This document shows, in pieces, positions 9,101 through 20,964 of a stretch of 64,000 nt of DNA; position 1 is the first letter of the stretch, and each line of letters opens with the position of its first letter. The notes beneath the pieces are model-generated. The model did not search any database and was not told the DNA's origin. It was given only the letters and a program-made list of their open reading frames with translations. The translations under genes were made by a program, and so were the position numbers. The stretch comes from Teichococcus wenyumeiae (GTDB lineage: Bacteria > Pseudomonadota > Alphaproteobacteria > Acetobacterales > Acetobacteraceae): contig NZ_RFLX01000002.1 in the NCBI RefSeq assembly GCF_003696345.1, forward strand, positions 124,001 through 188,000. Reading direction: 5' to 3'.

Positions 9101-9948
9101 CCGCCCGCCGACAGTTCCTGCTTCTGCCGGCCTTGCTGGCTGCCCTGCCCTCCTGCGCCCAGCCGGTGGCCGCGCCCCGCACCGCCGTCGCCGCCACCCC
9201 TGCGCTGGAGATCGGGCCAGATGGCCTCAACCAGGGCGGGCTGGCGCTGGGGCGCGTGGCGCCGGGCAGCCGCGTGACGTTGGACGGCAAGCCGGTGCAG
9301 GTGGCGCCGGATGGCCGCTTCGCCATCGGCTTCGGCCGCGATGCCGGGCCGCAGGCGCGGCTGGCCGCCACCGCCCTCGGCGGTGCCACCGAGACGCGCG
9401 AGCTGGCCATCGCGAAGCGGGACTGGGATGTGCAGCGGCTGACCGGCCTGCCGCAGGCCATGGTTTCCCCCAACGCGCAGCAGCTCGTCCGCATCAATGC
9501 CGAGCGCAAGCGGCTGGCGGCGGTGCGGGCGGTGAACAGCGACCTTCCCTTCTTCGCCGAGCCCTTCATCTGGCCCGCCCGCGCCCGCATCAGCGGCGTC
9601 TATGGCAGCCAGCGCATCCTGAACGGCGAGCCCCGCGCGCCGCATCTGGGCCTGGATATCGCCGCCCCCACCGGCACGCCGGTGGCGGCCATGGGCGGCG
9701 GCCGCGTGCTGCTGGCCATGCCGCTTTATTTCACGGGAAACACGGTGATCCTGGACCACGGCCACGGCGTTACGACCCTGTACGCCCATCTCTCCGCCAT
9801 CGACGTGCGCGAAGGCGAGGCCGTGCAGCAGGGACAACGGATTGGGGCTGTCGGCGCCACCGGACGGGTAACCGGGCCGCACCTTCATCTTGGGCTGAGC
9901 TGGTTGTCCACCGCGCTGGACCCCGCGCCGGTGCTGCCAACCATGTAG
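9097..9948 (+). CDS. M23 family metallopeptidase, probable lipoprotein
   Basis: A 283-residue exported LytM-type zinc peptidase that probably cuts peptidoglycan cross-links or activates amidases in the periplasm. Residues 1-20 form a signal peptide ending LPSC, a plausible lipobox with C20. The zinc and catalytic residues are H183-x3-D187 (HLGLD), H231 (YAHLS) and H262-x-H264 (PHLHLG), so the enzyme looks active. The GTG start overlaps the xseA stop; the pair xseA-M23 peptidase is common in alphaproteobacteria. The region 35-110 is a beta-rich domain without a clear family. Confidence 0.88.
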   Translation: MTARRQFLLLPALLAALPSCAQPVAAPRTAVAATPALEIGPDGLNQGGLALGRVAPGSRVTLDGKPVQVAPDGRFAIGFGRDAGPQARLAATALGGATETRELAIAKRDWDVQRLTGLPQAMVSPNAQQLVRINAERKRLAAVRAVNSDLPFFAEPFIWPARARISGVYGSQRILNGEPRAPHLGLDIAAPTGTPVAAMGGGRVLLAMPLYFTGNTVILDHGHGVTTLYAHLSAIDVREGEAVQQGQRIGAVGATGRVTGPHLHLGLSWLSTALDPAPVLPTM

Positions 9949-9957
9949 GAGCAGGGC

Positions 9958-11040
9958 ATGGAGCGGCTGACGGACCTGATCTACGACGCTGCGCTGGACC
10001 CGTCCGGATGGCAGCGGGTGTTCGAGGCGCTGAGCGCGCTGGCCGAGGCGCGCGGCACCGTCATGTACAATATCGGGCAAGGCCCGGCCCGCTTCCTGCA
10101 CTCCCCCTCCATGACGGAGGTGGTGCAGGACTCCATCCGAACCGGCGCCATGGCGCACAACAACCGGATCACGCGCTGGGTGGCGCAGAACCACGCCGGC
10201 TTCCTGGGCGACCAGCATCTCTTCACGCCGGAGGAACTGGCGACCAGCCTGCACCACCATGAGTTCCTGCACCGGCACGGCCTGGGCTGGTGTGCCGCCG
10301 CGCTGATCATCCCGCCTGCCGGCGACCGGCTGATGGTCACCATCGAGCGTGACCGCGAGGCCGGGCCTGTCCCCAACGAGGTGATCGCCAAGCTGGACAT
10401 CCTGCGGCCGCATCTGGCGCGCGCCGCGCTGCTGTCGACACGACTGCGGCTGGAGCGCACCACTGCCGCCGTCTCGGCGCTGGAACTGCTCGGGTCACCG
10501 GCTGCCGTGCTCTCCGCCTCCGGGCGCAGCCTGGCGATGAATACGTTGATGGCGGAACTGGTTCCTGGCGTGCTGCAGGACCGGCAGGAACGCCTGGTGA
10601 TCAGCGACCGGCTGGCCGACCTGGCCCTTGCCAGCGCCTTGCTGGCCATGCGCAGCGAGGCCCCGGGCCTCCCCCGTTCCATCCCCCTGCCTGCTACGGA
10701 GGAACGGCCGCCCATGGTGGCGCATCTGGTGCCGATCCGGGGCAAGGCGCGGGATGTCTTCACCAGCGCCATGGCAATGCTGGTGCTGACGCCGGTTCAG
10801 CATGGCACCGTGGTGGCCGCCGAGGTCATCCAGCGGCTTTTCGACCTCACCCCGGCCGAGGCCCGGGTGGCGCATGGGATCGCCGCTGGCCGCACGGCGG
10901 AGGAACTGGCGCGCGGCCTGAACATCTCGGTCGAGACGGTGCGCAAGCATATCGCTGCCGTGCTGACCAAGACCGGCCTGCCGCGGCAGGCGGCGCTGGT
11001 GGGGCTGCTGGCCGGCAGCGCCCCACCAGGGCTGGGCTGA
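9958..11040 (+). CDS. LuxR-type helix-turn-helix transcriptional regulator
   Basis: A 360-residue regulator with a C-terminal LuxR/GerE DNA-binding domain at about 296-355 (LTPAEARVAHGIAAGRTAEELARGL, then SVETVRKHI). The N-terminal 280 residues have no motif I can name and presumably bind a ligand or partner. A ribosome site (AGGAGCAGGG) precedes the ATG, 9 nt after the M23 peptidase stop, so it may be cotranscribed. No autoinducer synthase or target gene is evident nearby. It converges on rnj with only 6 nt between the stops. Confidence 0.85.
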   Translation: MERLTDLIYDAALDPSGWQRVFEALSALAEARGTVMYNIGQGPARFLHSPSMTEVVQDSIRTGAMAHNNRITRWVAQNHAGFLGDQHLFTPEELATSLHHHEFLHRHGLGWCAAALIIPPAGDRLMVTIERDREAGPVPNEVIAKLDILRPHLARAALLSTRLRLERTTAAVSALELLGSPAAVLSASGRSLAMNTLMAELVPGVLQDRQERLVISDRLADLALASALLAMRSEAPGLPRSIPLPATEERPPMVAHLVPIRGKARDVFTSAMAMLVLTPVQHGTVVAAEVIQRLFDLTPAEARVAHGIAAGRTAEELARGLNISVETVRKHIAAVLTKTGLPRQAALVGLLAGSAPPGLG

Positions 11041-11046
11041 GCGGGC

Positions 11047-12705
11047 CTACACCCGCAGCAGATGCACCTCGACGCTGGGGCGCTTGCGCAGCCGGCGGCC
11101 CAGCGCCTTGCGCAACGCGGCCCGCGCCGCCTCGCGCAGCGTATCGTCCTCGGCCCGCAGATTGGCCGGTAGTTCCGTCACGCTGCGCGCCAGATCGGCC
11201 GCGATCTGCTCGGGTTCATGATCGGTGTGATCGAACAGGCCGGGGGCGGAAACCTTGGGGGTGCCCAGCACGCGGCCATTGCCGTCCACGGCCAGCGAGG
11301 CGACGACGATGCCGTTGAAGAGCATCTTGCGGCGCGCGCCCAGCACGGGGCCTTCCAGCGGCAGCAGGCGCTCGCCATCCACCACCAGGCGGCCGGTCGG
11401 CACGCCTTCCACCACATCCGGCATCTCATTGGCGCTGAGCGGGGCGAGGCGCAGCATGTCGCCATCCTCGACCAGCACCGGGGTGCTGCCCATCTCGCGC
11501 GCCAGGGCGGCGTGTTCCTGCAGGTGGCGCCATTCGCCATGCACCGGCACCGCGAAGCGCGGCTTCACCAGCGAGTAGAGCTTGCGGATCTCGTCGCGGC
11601 AGGCGTGGCCGGTGACATGGACCACATGGTCCTCCGCCGTCATCACGTGGCAGCCGCCGCGCGCCAGCTCGTCCTGCATGCGCAGCACGGCCTTCTCGTT
11701 GCCCGGGATCATGCGGGAGGAGAAGATGACCGTATCGCCCTCGCCCAGCGAGATGCGCGGATGCGTGTCTGCGGCGATCTTGGCCATGGCCGAGCGCTGC
11801 TCGCCCTGGCTGCCGGTGCAGATGATCAGCAGTTCGTTGTCCGGCAGGTCGTCCGCCTCATCCTCGGAGATGAAGGGCGGCACGTTCTGCAGATAGCCGC
11901 ATTCGCGCGCCGAAGCCTCGGCATTGCGCAGGCTGCGGCCGAAGAGCGCCACGCGCCGCCCGACCTGCTTGGCCGCCAGCGCGATGGATTCCACGCGCGC
12001 CACATTGGTGGCGAAGCAGGTGATGGCCACGCGCCCCTTCAGCGGCCGCAGCAGCGGCACCAGGTTGCGGCGCACCTCGGCCTCGGAGCCGGAATGGCCT
12101 TCCACCATGGCATTGGTGCTGTCGCAGACCATGGCCAGCACGCCTTCCTGCCCCAGCTTGGCGAAGGCATCGAGGTCGGCCGGCTCGCCGATCAGCGGCT
12201 CGGGGTCCAACTTCCAGTCGCCGGTATGCAGCACGGTGCCATAGGGCGTGCGGATGGCGATGGACTGGGATTCCGGCACCGAATGGGTGACGCGGATGAA
12301 GCTCAGGTCAAAGGGCCCGAGCTGGAAGCGGCCGCCGAGCGGGATGGTGTGCAGCGGCACCTGGTGCAGCAGATTGGCTTCCGCCAGCTTCCGCCGCAGC
12401 ACCGAGGCCGCGAAGGGTCCGGCATAGACGGGGCAGCGGAGCTGCGGCCAGAGATGCGCGACGGCGCCGATATGGTCCTCATGCGCATGGGTGATGACAA
12501 GACCCACCAGCTTGTCGCGCCGCTGCGCGAGCCAGGCGGGGTCGGGGGTCATCACCTCGGCTTCAGGATTGTCGTTGCCGCCGAAGCCGATGCCGCAGTC
12601 GATGGCCAGATACTGTCCGTCGCAGCGGTAGGCATTGAGATTCATGCCTATCTCCCCCGCCCCGCCAAGCGGGATGAAGGCTAGGTCACCAGTGATCAGG
12701 GTCAT
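11047..12705 (-). CDS. rnj: Ribonuclease J
   Basis: A 552-residue metallo-beta-lactamase/beta-CASP ribonuclease that matures and decays RNA, including 5'-to-3' exonuclease action. The zinc motif H73-A-H75-E-D77-H78 is intact, as are the N-terminal PLGGAGEIGMN and the beta-CASP segment with SRMIPGNE and HVTGHACRDEI. It is the last gene of the nuo-birA-coaX-rnj run on the minus strand, an arrangement shared by many alphaproteobacteria. A 92-nt gap separates it from coaX. Confidence 0.95.
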   Translation of the reverse strand: MTLITGDLAFIPLGGAGEIGMNLNAYRCDGQYLAIDCGIGFGGNDNPEAEVMTPDPAWLAQRRDKLVGLVITHAHEDHIGAVAHLWPQLRCPVYAGPFAASVLRRKLAEANLLHQVPLHTIPLGGRFQLGPFDLSFIRVTHSVPESQSIAIRTPYGTVLHTGDWKLDPEPLIGEPADLDAFAKLGQEGVLAMVCDSTNAMVEGHSGSEAEVRRNLVPLLRPLKGRVAITCFATNVARVESIALAAKQVGRRVALFGRSLRNAEASARECGYLQNVPPFISEDEADDLPDNELLIICTGSQGEQRSAMAKIAADTHPRISLGEGDTVIFSSRMIPGNEKAVLRMQDELARGGCHVMTAEDHVVHVTGHACRDEIRKLYSLVKPRFAVPVHGEWRHLQEHAALAREMGSTPVLVEDGDMLRLAPLSANEMPDVVEGVPTGRLVVDGERLLPLEGPVLGARRKMLFNGIVVASLAVDGNGRVLGTPKVSAPGLFDHTDHEPEQIAADLARSVTELPANLRAEDDTLREAARAALRKALGRRLRKRPSVEVHLLRV

Positions 12706-12797
12706 TGAGTCTCACAGTCAGAGTTAATCGATTCTTACGGTCTGGGCGGAGCGGCTGCGGGTGCGCCTCAGTACGGGCACGGCTTCCACGGCACATC

Positions 12798-13613
12798 TCA
12801 ATCGGTTTCGGCCCGGATATCGGGCAAACTGGTACGATGGAAAATGGGGATGGGATTGCGATCCGCCAACAGGCGGAGCCCTTCAAGGGTGATATCGGGA
12901 TCGGTAAAATCCATCACCGGTGTGCCCTCAGCCAGCAGGGGCGCCAGGCCGCCAGTGCCGATAGCCTTGAGGGGCGCGCCGTATTCCGCGCGGATCCGGT
13001 TCACGATACCTTCCACCAGACCCACATAGCCCCAGAAGATGCCCGATTGCATCGCCGGAACGGTGGAGCGGCCGATCACGGATTGGGGACGGCCGATGCC
13101 GATGCGCGGCAGCCGGGCGGCCGCGCGGTGCAGCGCCTCGATCGAGAGGCTGATGCCGGGGGCAATGATGCCGCCCAGGTAGCCGCCGTCCTTGTCCACC
13201 ACGTCGAAGGTCGTGGCGGTGCCGAAATCGATCACCACCAGGGGGCCCTTGTAGTGGTAATGCGCGGCCAGGGCGTTCAGCAGGCGGTCGGCGCCCACTT
13301 CCTCGGGGTTGTCCACACGGATGGGGAAGCCCCAGTCCAGCGGCGCCCGCGCCACCAGCGGCTCGGCCGAGAACCATTCGCGGCACAGGCGGCGCAGGTT
13401 GTAGAGGGCGGCGGGCACCACGGTGCCGATGACGCAGCGCTCGATCTCGACGGGGCGGATACCGACATGGCCCAGCAGCGCCAGCAGCCAGACCGCGTAT
13501 TCGTCGCTGGTGCGGTCGGCGCGGGTGGCGATGCGCCAGCGGCCACGCCATTCCGTGCCGTCGTGAATGGCGAAGACCACGTTGGTATTGCCTGCATCAA
13601 TGGCGAGCAGCAT
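12798..13613 (-). CDS. coaX: Type III pantothenate kinase
   Basis: A 271-residue kinase for the first step of coenzyme A synthesis, phosphorylating pantothenate. It has the ASKHA-fold signatures of Coa[15 protein letters not shown] with D6 at the N terminus, [15 protein letters not shown], and [14 protein letters not shown] followed by GGIIAPGI. The start at 13613 is fixed by a strong GGGAGGGGAA ribosome site; a longer frame to 13691 has no conserved residues. It is 78 nt downstream of birA in the same direction. No coaA-type kinase is visible in the window. Confidence 0.95.
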   Translation of the reverse strand: MLLAIDAGNTNVVFAIHDGTEWRGRWRIATRADRTSDEYAVWLLALLGHVGIRPVEIERCVIGTVVPAALYNLRRLCREWFSAEPLVARAPLDWGFPIRVDNPEEVGADRLLNALAAHYHYKGPLVVIDFGTATTFDVVDKDGGYLGGIIAPGISLSIEALHRAAARLPRIGIGRPQSVIGRSTVPAMQSGIFWGYVGLVEGIVNRIRAEYGAPLKAIGTGGLAPLLAEGTPVMDFTDPDITLEGLRLLADRNPIPIFHRTSLPDIRAETD

Positions 13614-13691
13614 GCATTCCCCTCCCTTGGGGGCTGTTGTTAACCCGTGGGCCGGGTGGCCCGTTGCAGCCACGGCAAATGCGCCGCGCAT

Positions 13692-14417
13692 TCAGCCCAG
13701 GAGTTCCCCGGCCGCCACCGGCACCACGCCGGAAGGCGTGGCCAGCAGCAGGCGGCCATCCTGGTCCAGCCCGGCGAAGCGCCCCTCGCGCGCGGTGCCG
13801 CCCTGGCGCAGCAGCAGCGGCGTATCCAGCACCGGGCCGCGGGCCAGCCAGGCGGCGCGCACCGCCTCCAGCCCCCGGCCACGCCAGAGGTCCACCGCCG
13901 CCATCAGGCCCTGGGCGAAAGCTACCGGCTCCGGCGGCACGGCGCCGGGCCGGGCGAGGCTGGCGGTGGGGCGGTCCGGCAACGCCGGCGCCACGGCCAG
14001 GTTGACGCCGATGCCGAAGACGACCCAGCCGATACCGCCCGCCGCATCCACCCCGCCCTGGCAGAGGATGCCGGCGCATTTGGCGCCGCCCAGCAGCAGG
14101 TCGTTGGGCCATTTCAGGCGCAGGTCCGTGCCCGGCGGCAGCACGGCGGCCGCGGCATCGGCCAGGGCCACGCCTGCCAGCAGGCTCCACTGCGGCAGGG
14201 CGCGCGCCGGCCCCGCGGGGCGCAGCAGCAAGGACAGAAAGAGATTGCCCGAAGGCGAGGACCATGCCCGGCCCTGGGTGCCCCGCCCGGCACTCTGCCG
14301 GCGGGCCAGCACGGCGAGCCGCTCGGGCTCGCCGGCTTCGGCGGCGGCCAGCACGACATCCTGCGTGCTGGCCAGTTCCTCATGGATGGCGAGCCGCCAT
14401 CCAGCAGCCGTCGTCAC
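13692..14417 (-). CDS. birA: Biotin--[acetyl-CoA-carboxylase] ligase
   Basis: A 241-residue biotin protein ligase that attaches biotin to the carboxylase carrier protein. Seen: STQDVV, the biotin/ATP loop SAGRGTQGRAW followed by SSPSGNLFLSLLLRP, and LKWPNDLLL. It is monofunctional: there is no N-terminal DNA-binding domain as in the E. coli repressor form. The GTG start overlaps the nuoN stop by 4 nt (GTGA), so expression is tied to the nuo operon. This nuoN-birA-coaX order is frequent in alphaproteobacteria. Confidence 0.95.
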   Translation of the reverse strand: MTTAAGWRLAIHEELASTQDVVLAAAEAGEPERLAVLARRQSAGRGTQGRAWSSPSGNLFLSLLLRPAGPARALPQWSLLAGVALADAAAAVLPPGTDLRLKWPNDLLLGGAKCAGILCQGGVDAAGGIGWVVFGIGVNLAVAPALPDRPTASLARPGAVPPEPVAFAQGLMAAVDLWRGRGLEAVRAAWLARGPVLDTPLLLRQGGTAREGRFAGLDQDGRLLLATPSGVVPVAAGELLG

Positions 14418-15838
14418 CCAACCAGCGCCGCGACCGCAGCCTGGGCGGCGGCCAGGAAGGGCGCCGGGAAGGCGAAGAAGAACACGGTGAAGAGGCCCGT
14501 GCCCGCCATAACGACAGACAGGCTGGCCGGCCGCGCGTCCAGCGCGCCCACGCCATTGTCGAACCACATCACCTTGATGACGCGCAGGTAGTAGTAGGCC
14601 GAGATGGCCGAGGTCAGCACGCCCACCACGGCCAGCGTCATGTAGCCACCCTGGATGGCAGCGCCGATGACGAAGTACTTGCCGAAGAAGCCCGCCATGG
14701 GCGGGATGCCGGCCATGGAGAACATGAAGATGGTCATCGCCAGGGCCATGGCCGGGTCGGTGCGGCCGACGCCGGCGAGGTCATCCACGCCTTCCAGCGA
14801 CCGGCCCTGGCGGCGCATGGCCGCCAGCACGGCGAAGGCGCCGACATTGGTGAAGAGGTAGATGGCCATGTAGAGCAGCAGGGCGCGCACGCCCAGGCCG
14901 CTGCCCACCGCCAGGCCCATCAGCGCGTAGCCGACATGGCCGATGGAGGAATAGGCCATCAGGCGCTTGATGTTCTTCTGGCCGATGGCGGCCAGGGAGC
15001 CCAGGATCATCGAGCCCAGCGAGCAGAGGATGATCACCTGCTGCCACTGGTCCGCGAGGTCCCCGAAAGGCCCGGCGGCGACGCGGGTGAGCAGCCCGAT
15101 GGCCGCCACCTTGGGCGCGGAGGCGAAGAAGGCCGTCACCGGGGTCGGCGCGCCTTCGTAGACATCCGGCGTCCACATGTGGAAGGGCACGGCGGAGACC
15201 TTGAAGGCCAGCGCCGCCAGCACGAAGACCAGGCCCACCACCAGGCCGAAGGGCACGCCCTCGGTCGCCGCCACCGCGTCCGCGATGCGGTCGAAATTGG
15301 TGGAGCCGGTGAAGCCGTAGATCAGGCTGGAACCATAGAGCAGCAGGCCCGAGGCCAGGGCGCCCAGCACGAAGTACTTGAGGCCCGCTTCCGTCGAGCG
15401 CGCATTGTCGCGGTCGAAGGCGGCGATGACGTAGAGCGAGAGCGAAAGCAGTTCCAGCCCGATGTAGAGCGCCATCAGGTCGTTGGCGGAGAGCATGATC
15501 ATCATGCCCACCGTGCTCAGCAGCAGCAGCACCGGGTATTCGAACTTCGCCAGGTTCTGCTTGACGTTCCAGTCCAGCGCCAGCAGCAGGCCCAGCGCCG
15601 CGCCGGCGATCACCAGCAGCTTGGTGAACTTGGTGAAGCTGTCCGCGACATACTGGCCGGCATAGGCGGTGCCTTCCGGCTGCATCATCACCAGCACGGC
15701 CGCCAGCAGGAAGGCGCCCAGCACGGCCATGTTCACGGCGTAGCTGGTGTCCCGCTTCGGGATCACGCCGGCGACGAGCACCAGCAGGCCGGCCACGGCC
15801 AGCACCAGTTCGGGGAGGATGAGGGTCCAGCTATCCAT
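14414..15838 (-). CDS. nuoN: NADH-quinone oxidoreductase subunit N
   Basis: A 474-residue antiporter-like membrane subunit of complex I, one of three homologous proton-pumping subunits with NuoL and NuoM. About 14 hydrophobic segments fill the length. Conserved blocks include KFSAVPFHMW-like AFKVSAVPFHMWTPDVYEG, with the lysine and aspartate of the channel, and YSSIGHVGYALMG. The start at ATG 15838 sits 8 nt after a GGGG ribosome site; a GTG at 15844 overlapping the nuoM stop is the alternative. Last nuo gene, translationally coupled to birA. Confidence 0.96.
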   Translation of the reverse strand: MDSWTLILPELVLAVAGLLVLVAGVIPKRDTSYAVNMAVLGAFLLAAVLVMMQPEGTAYAGQYVADSFTKFTKLLVIAGAALGLLLALDWNVKQNLAKFEYPVLLLLSTVGMMIMLSANDLMALYIGLELLSLSLYVIAAFDRDNARSTEAGLKYFVLGALASGLLLYGSSLIYGFTGSTNFDRIADAVAATEGVPFGLVVGLVFVLAALAFKVSAVPFHMWTPDVYEGAPTPVTAFFASAPKVAAIGLLTRVAAGPFGDLADQWQQVIILCSLGSMILGSLAAIGQKNIKRLMAYSSIGHVGYALMGLAVGSGLGVRALLLYMAIYLFTNVGAFAVLAAMRRQGRSLEGVDDLAGVGRTDPAMALAMTIFMFSMAGIPPMAGFFGKYFVIGAAIQGGYMTLAVVGVLTSAISAYYYLRVIKVMWFDNGVGALDARPASLSVVMAGTGLFTVFFFAFPAPFLAAAQAAVAALVG

Positions 15839-15840
15839 GG

Positions 15841-17348
15841 TCACATCCCCGCCAGACGCGGCAGGGCCAGCGCGGCTTCATGCCGCGCCAGCAGCGCCGT
15901 GACGCTGGCATCGAAGAAAGAGGTAAAGGAGGACGGGTAAAGGCCCATCCACAGCGTCAGCACCACCAGCGGGGCGAAGGTCAGCCACTCACGCGGGGAG
16001 AGGTCCAGCAGGTGCTTGATCTCGTCCTTGGTGATGCGGCCGAACAGCACGCGGCGGTAGAGCCACAGCATGTAGCAGGCACCCAGGATCATGGAGAAGC
16101 CGGCGAAGAAGGCGACCCAGGGGTTCACCTGCCAGGCGCCGACCAGCACCAGGAACTCACCCGGGAAGCCCGCCGTGCCCGGCAGGGCAACGGAAGCCAT
16201 GGTGAAGCCCATGAAGAGCACCGCATAGACCGGCATGACCTTGGCCACGCCGCCGTAGCGATTGATCTCGCGCGAATGGACGCGGTCATAGACCACGCCG
16301 ACGCAAAGGAAGAGCGCGCCCGAGACGATGCCATGCGACAGCATCTGGAAGATGGCGCCGGACAGGCCCTGGTGGTTCATCACGAAGATGCCCAGCGTCA
16401 CGATGCCCATATGGGCCACGGACGAATAGGCGATCAGCTTCTTCATGTCCTCCTGCGCCATCGCCACCAGCGAGGTGTAGATGACGGCGATGACGGAGAG
16501 CGCGAAGATCAGCGGCGCGAACCATTCCGTCGCTTCCGGCAGCAGCGGCACGGAGAAGCGCAGGAAGCCGTAGCCGCCCATCTTCAGCAGCACGCCGGCC
16601 AGGATGACCGAGCCCGCCGTCGGCGCCTCGACGTGCGCGTCCGGCAGCCAGGTGTGCACCGGCCACATCGGCACCTTCACGGCGAAGGAGGCGAAGAAGG
16701 CCAGGAACATCCAGATCTGCATGTTGCGCGGGATCTGCAGCTTCATCAGCTCGGGAATGGAGGTGGTGCCTGCCATGTACCAGAGCGTCAGGATCGCCAG
16801 AAGCATCAGCAGCGAGCCGAGCAGCGTGTAGAGGAAAAGCTTGTAGGCGGCATAGACGCGCCGCGCGCCGCCCCAGACACCGATGATGAGGAACATCGGC
16901 ACCAGCACGCCCTCGAAGAAGATGTAGAACATCAGCATGTCGAGCGAGGCGAACATGCCGATCATCATCGTCTCGAGCACCAGGAACGCGATCATGTATT
17001 CGCGCACCCGGGTCTGTACCGACTCCCAGGAGGCCAGGATGCAGATCGGCGTCAGCAGGGTCGAGAGCAGCACGAACAGCACCGAGATGCCGTCCACGCC
17101 CAGGTGATAGCCCAGGCCGAATTCCGGCATCCAGGTCATCTGCTCGACGAACTGATAGTCCGCGGTGGTCTTGTCGAAGCTGAACCACAGGATCAGCGAC
17201 AGCCCGAAGACGATCAGGCTGGTCCAGAGCGCGGTCCAGCGGGCGTTGGAGGCGACGACCGCCTCCTCCCCCCGGATGAAGAGGAGGATGCCCGCGCCCA
17301 CCAACGGCAGGAAGGTGAGCAGCGAGAGCAGGGGAAAGCCTGCGGCGT

Positions 17349-17352
<4 letters not shown>
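15841..17352 (-). CDS. nuoM: NADH-quinone oxidoreductase subunit M
   Basis: A 503-residue antiporter-like membrane subunit of complex I, about 14 transmembrane helices. Seen: HLGVDGISVLFVLLS, FFEGVLVPMF with the key glutamate, KVPMWPVHTWLPDAHVEAPT with the channel lysine, and YSSVAHMG. The true start at 17352 overlaps the nuoL stop (ATGA); a longer frame to 17529 is an extension into nuoL. Normal length for the subunit. Confidence 0.97.
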
Positions 17353-19265
<1,913 letters not shown>

Positions 19266-19269
19266 GCGC

Positions 19270-19578
19270 CTAGCCCTTCAGCGTGGACACGTCGTCCACC
19301 GCGATGCTGCCGCGGTTGCGGAAGTAGATCACCAGGATGGCCAGGCCGATCGCCGCCTCGGCGGCCGCGACCGTCAGCACGAACATGGTGAAGATCTGCC
19401 CCGTCATGTCCTGCAGCGCGGCGGAGAAGGCCACGAAGTTCAGGTTCACCGCCAGCAGGAGCAGCTCGATCGACATCAGGATAACGATGACGTTCTTCCG
19501 GTTAAGGAAGATGCCCAGGATGCCGAGGACGAAAAGAATGGCACTGACCGTCAGGTAGTGCCCGAGACCGATGCTCAT
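19270..19578 (-). CDS. nuoK: NADH-quinone oxidoreductase subunit K
   Basis: A 102-residue, three-helix membrane subunit of complex I near the quinone-linked proton path. The conserved membrane glutamates are in [21 protein letters not shown] and [11 protein letters not shown]. The ATG at 19578 gives the canonical length and follows the nuoJ stop by one base; an in-frame extension to 19617 lies inside nuoJ. Confidence 0.97.
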   Translation of the reverse strand: MSIGLGHYLTVSAILFVLGILGIFLNRKNVIVILMSIELLLLAVNLNFVAFSAALQDMTGQIFTMFVLTVAAAEAAIGLAILVIYFRNRGSIAVDDVSTLKG

Positions 19579-19579
19579 C

Positions 19580-20287
19580 TCAGTGGTGCCCCCCGCCATG
19601 GTGACCGTGGTCGTCATGCGCCACCGCCTTGGGCTTCTCCGCTTCCGGCAGCGGCCGGCGCTTGATGCCCAGGGTGCCCAGGCCCGTGCGGGCCGGGATG
19701 TTCTCCAGCGGCACGGCCTCGGCGCGCGCCACCTGCACGGCGATGTTCTGGCGGCGGCTGTTCGGCGCCTTCTCGCGCAGCGTCAGCACGATGGCGCCGA
19801 TCATGGCCACCAGCAGGATCAGGCCCGAGCCCTGGAAGAGGAAGATGTAGTCCGTATACAGGATGCGGCCGATCGCCTCGGTATTGGTCACGCCATCCGT
19901 GGCGGCGGGCATGGCGTTCAGCCGCAGCGAGCCCGCATCCTCGGCGAACTGCCAGGAGCCGAAGACAAACAGCAGCTCCAGGAACAGGATGCCGCCGATG
20001 ATGGCGCCGAAGGGCAGGTAGCGCTGGAAGCCGGCGCGCAGCTCCGCGAAGTCGATGTCCAGCATCATGACGACGAAGAGGAAGAGCACCGCGACCGCGC
20101 CGACATAGACGATGGCCAGGATCATCGCCAGGAACTCTGCGCCCGCGATCAGGAACAGCGCGGCGGCGTTCATGAAGGCCAGGATCAGGTACAGCACGCT
20201 GTGGACGGGGTTGCGGCTGGTCACCACCATGACCGCGCTGGCGATCAGGATGAACGCGAAGACATAGAAGGCAAGCGTTGCGATCAT
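19580..20287 (-). CDS. nuoJ: NADH-quinone oxidoreductase subunit J, with His-rich tail
   Basis: A 235-residue membrane subunit of complex I with five hydrophobic segments in the first 170 residues ([35 protein letters not shown]). The C-terminal 60 residues are hydrophilic and end in [12 protein letters not shown], longer and more His-rich than the E. coli subunit (184 residues). The tail could bind metal or be neutral. Upstream lies an unusual 132-nt gap to nuoI. Confidence 0.95.
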   Translation of the reverse strand: MIATLAFYVFAFILIASAVMVVTSRNPVHSVLYLILAFMNAAALFLIAGAEFLAMILAIVYVGAVAVLFLFVVMMLDIDFAELRAGFQRYLPFGAIIGGILFLELLFVFGSWQFAEDAGSLRLNAMPAATDGVTNTEAIGRILYTDYIFLFQGSGLILLVAMIGAIVLTLREKAPNSRRQNIAVQVARAEAVPLENIPARTGLGTLGIKRRPLPEAEKPKAVAHDDHGHHGGGHH

Positions 20288-20344
20288 CGCACCCCACCCC
20301 CGCGCTGTTGCAGCGTCATGGCACCGTTCCAGAAAAACAGAGAG

Positions 20345-20365
20345 CCGCCCCGAGCAGGGGGGCGG
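20345..20365. other. Hairpin in the nuoI-nuoJ gap
   Basis: CCGCCCC, 7-nt loop, GGGGCGG forms a perfect 7-bp stem in the 132-nt gap between nuoI and nuoJ, by far the widest gap of an otherwise tight operon. There is no T run, so it may be an mRNA processing or stability element, or nothing. Confidence 0.35.
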
Positions 20366-20419
20366 GGCCGCGAGGGTTCTATCGGCAGGAAGGCGCGGCC
20401 ACCCCTTCCCGCCCTGCGG

Positions 20420-20908
20420 TCAGCGGTAGGGGGCGTCCAGTTCCAGACGCTTCGCCAGCTCGGGCTCCCACCGGTCGCCGTTCGCGAGGAGCTTGTCCTT
20501 GTTGTAGAGCAGCTCTTCGCGCGTCTCGGTGGAGAATTCGAGGTTCGGCCCCTCGACGATCGCATCCACCGGGCAGGCTTCCTCGCACATGCCGCAATAG
20601 ATGCACTTCGTCATGTCGATGTCGTAGCGCGTGGTGCGGCGGCTGCCGTCCTCGCGCGGCTCGGCCTCGATGGTGATGGCCAGCGCGGGGCAGACGGCCT
20701 CGCACAGCTTGCAGGCGATGCAGCGCTCTTCCCCGTTGGGGTAGCGGCGCAGCGCATGCTCACCCTTGAAGCGCGGGGAGAGCGGCAGCTTCTCGTTCGG
20801 GTACTTGATCGTGGCCTTGCGCGAGAAGAAGTACTTCAGCGTCAGCGCCATGCCGGAGACCAGTTCGGTCAGCAGCAGGCTGTAGGCCGCGCGGTCCAGC
20901 GTCGCCAT
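20420..20908 (-). CDS. nuoI: NADH-quinone oxidoreductase subunit I
   Basis: A 162-residue ferredoxin-like subunit of the complex I peripheral arm, carrying clusters N6a and N6b. Two 4Fe-4S motifs are complete: C63-x2-C66-x2-C69-x3-C73 and C102-x2-C105-x2-C108-x3-C112. The N-terminal amphipathic helix anchoring it to the membrane arm ([16 protein letters not shown]) is present. Normal length; 56 nt after nuoH. Confidence 0.97.
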   Translation of the reverse strand: MATLDRAAYSLLLTELVSGMALTLKYFFSRKATIKYPNEKLPLSPRFKGEHALRRYPNGEERCIACKLCEAVCPALAITIEAEPREDGSRRTTRYDIDMTKCIYCGMCEEACPVDAIVEGPNLEFSTETREELLYNKDKLLANGDRWEPELAKRLELDAPYR

Positions 20909-20964
20909 CTCTCACCTCGCCGCGCGGGGGCAGCCCGCGCGTCCTGTGTTCAGAATTTCCACGA

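Noticed and set aside
14264-15940. A 558-codon plus-strand frame opposite nuoN and birA
   Set aside because: His/Gln/Gly-rich composition typical of the antisense of membrane genes in GC-rich DNA; nuoN and birA are clearly the coding strand.
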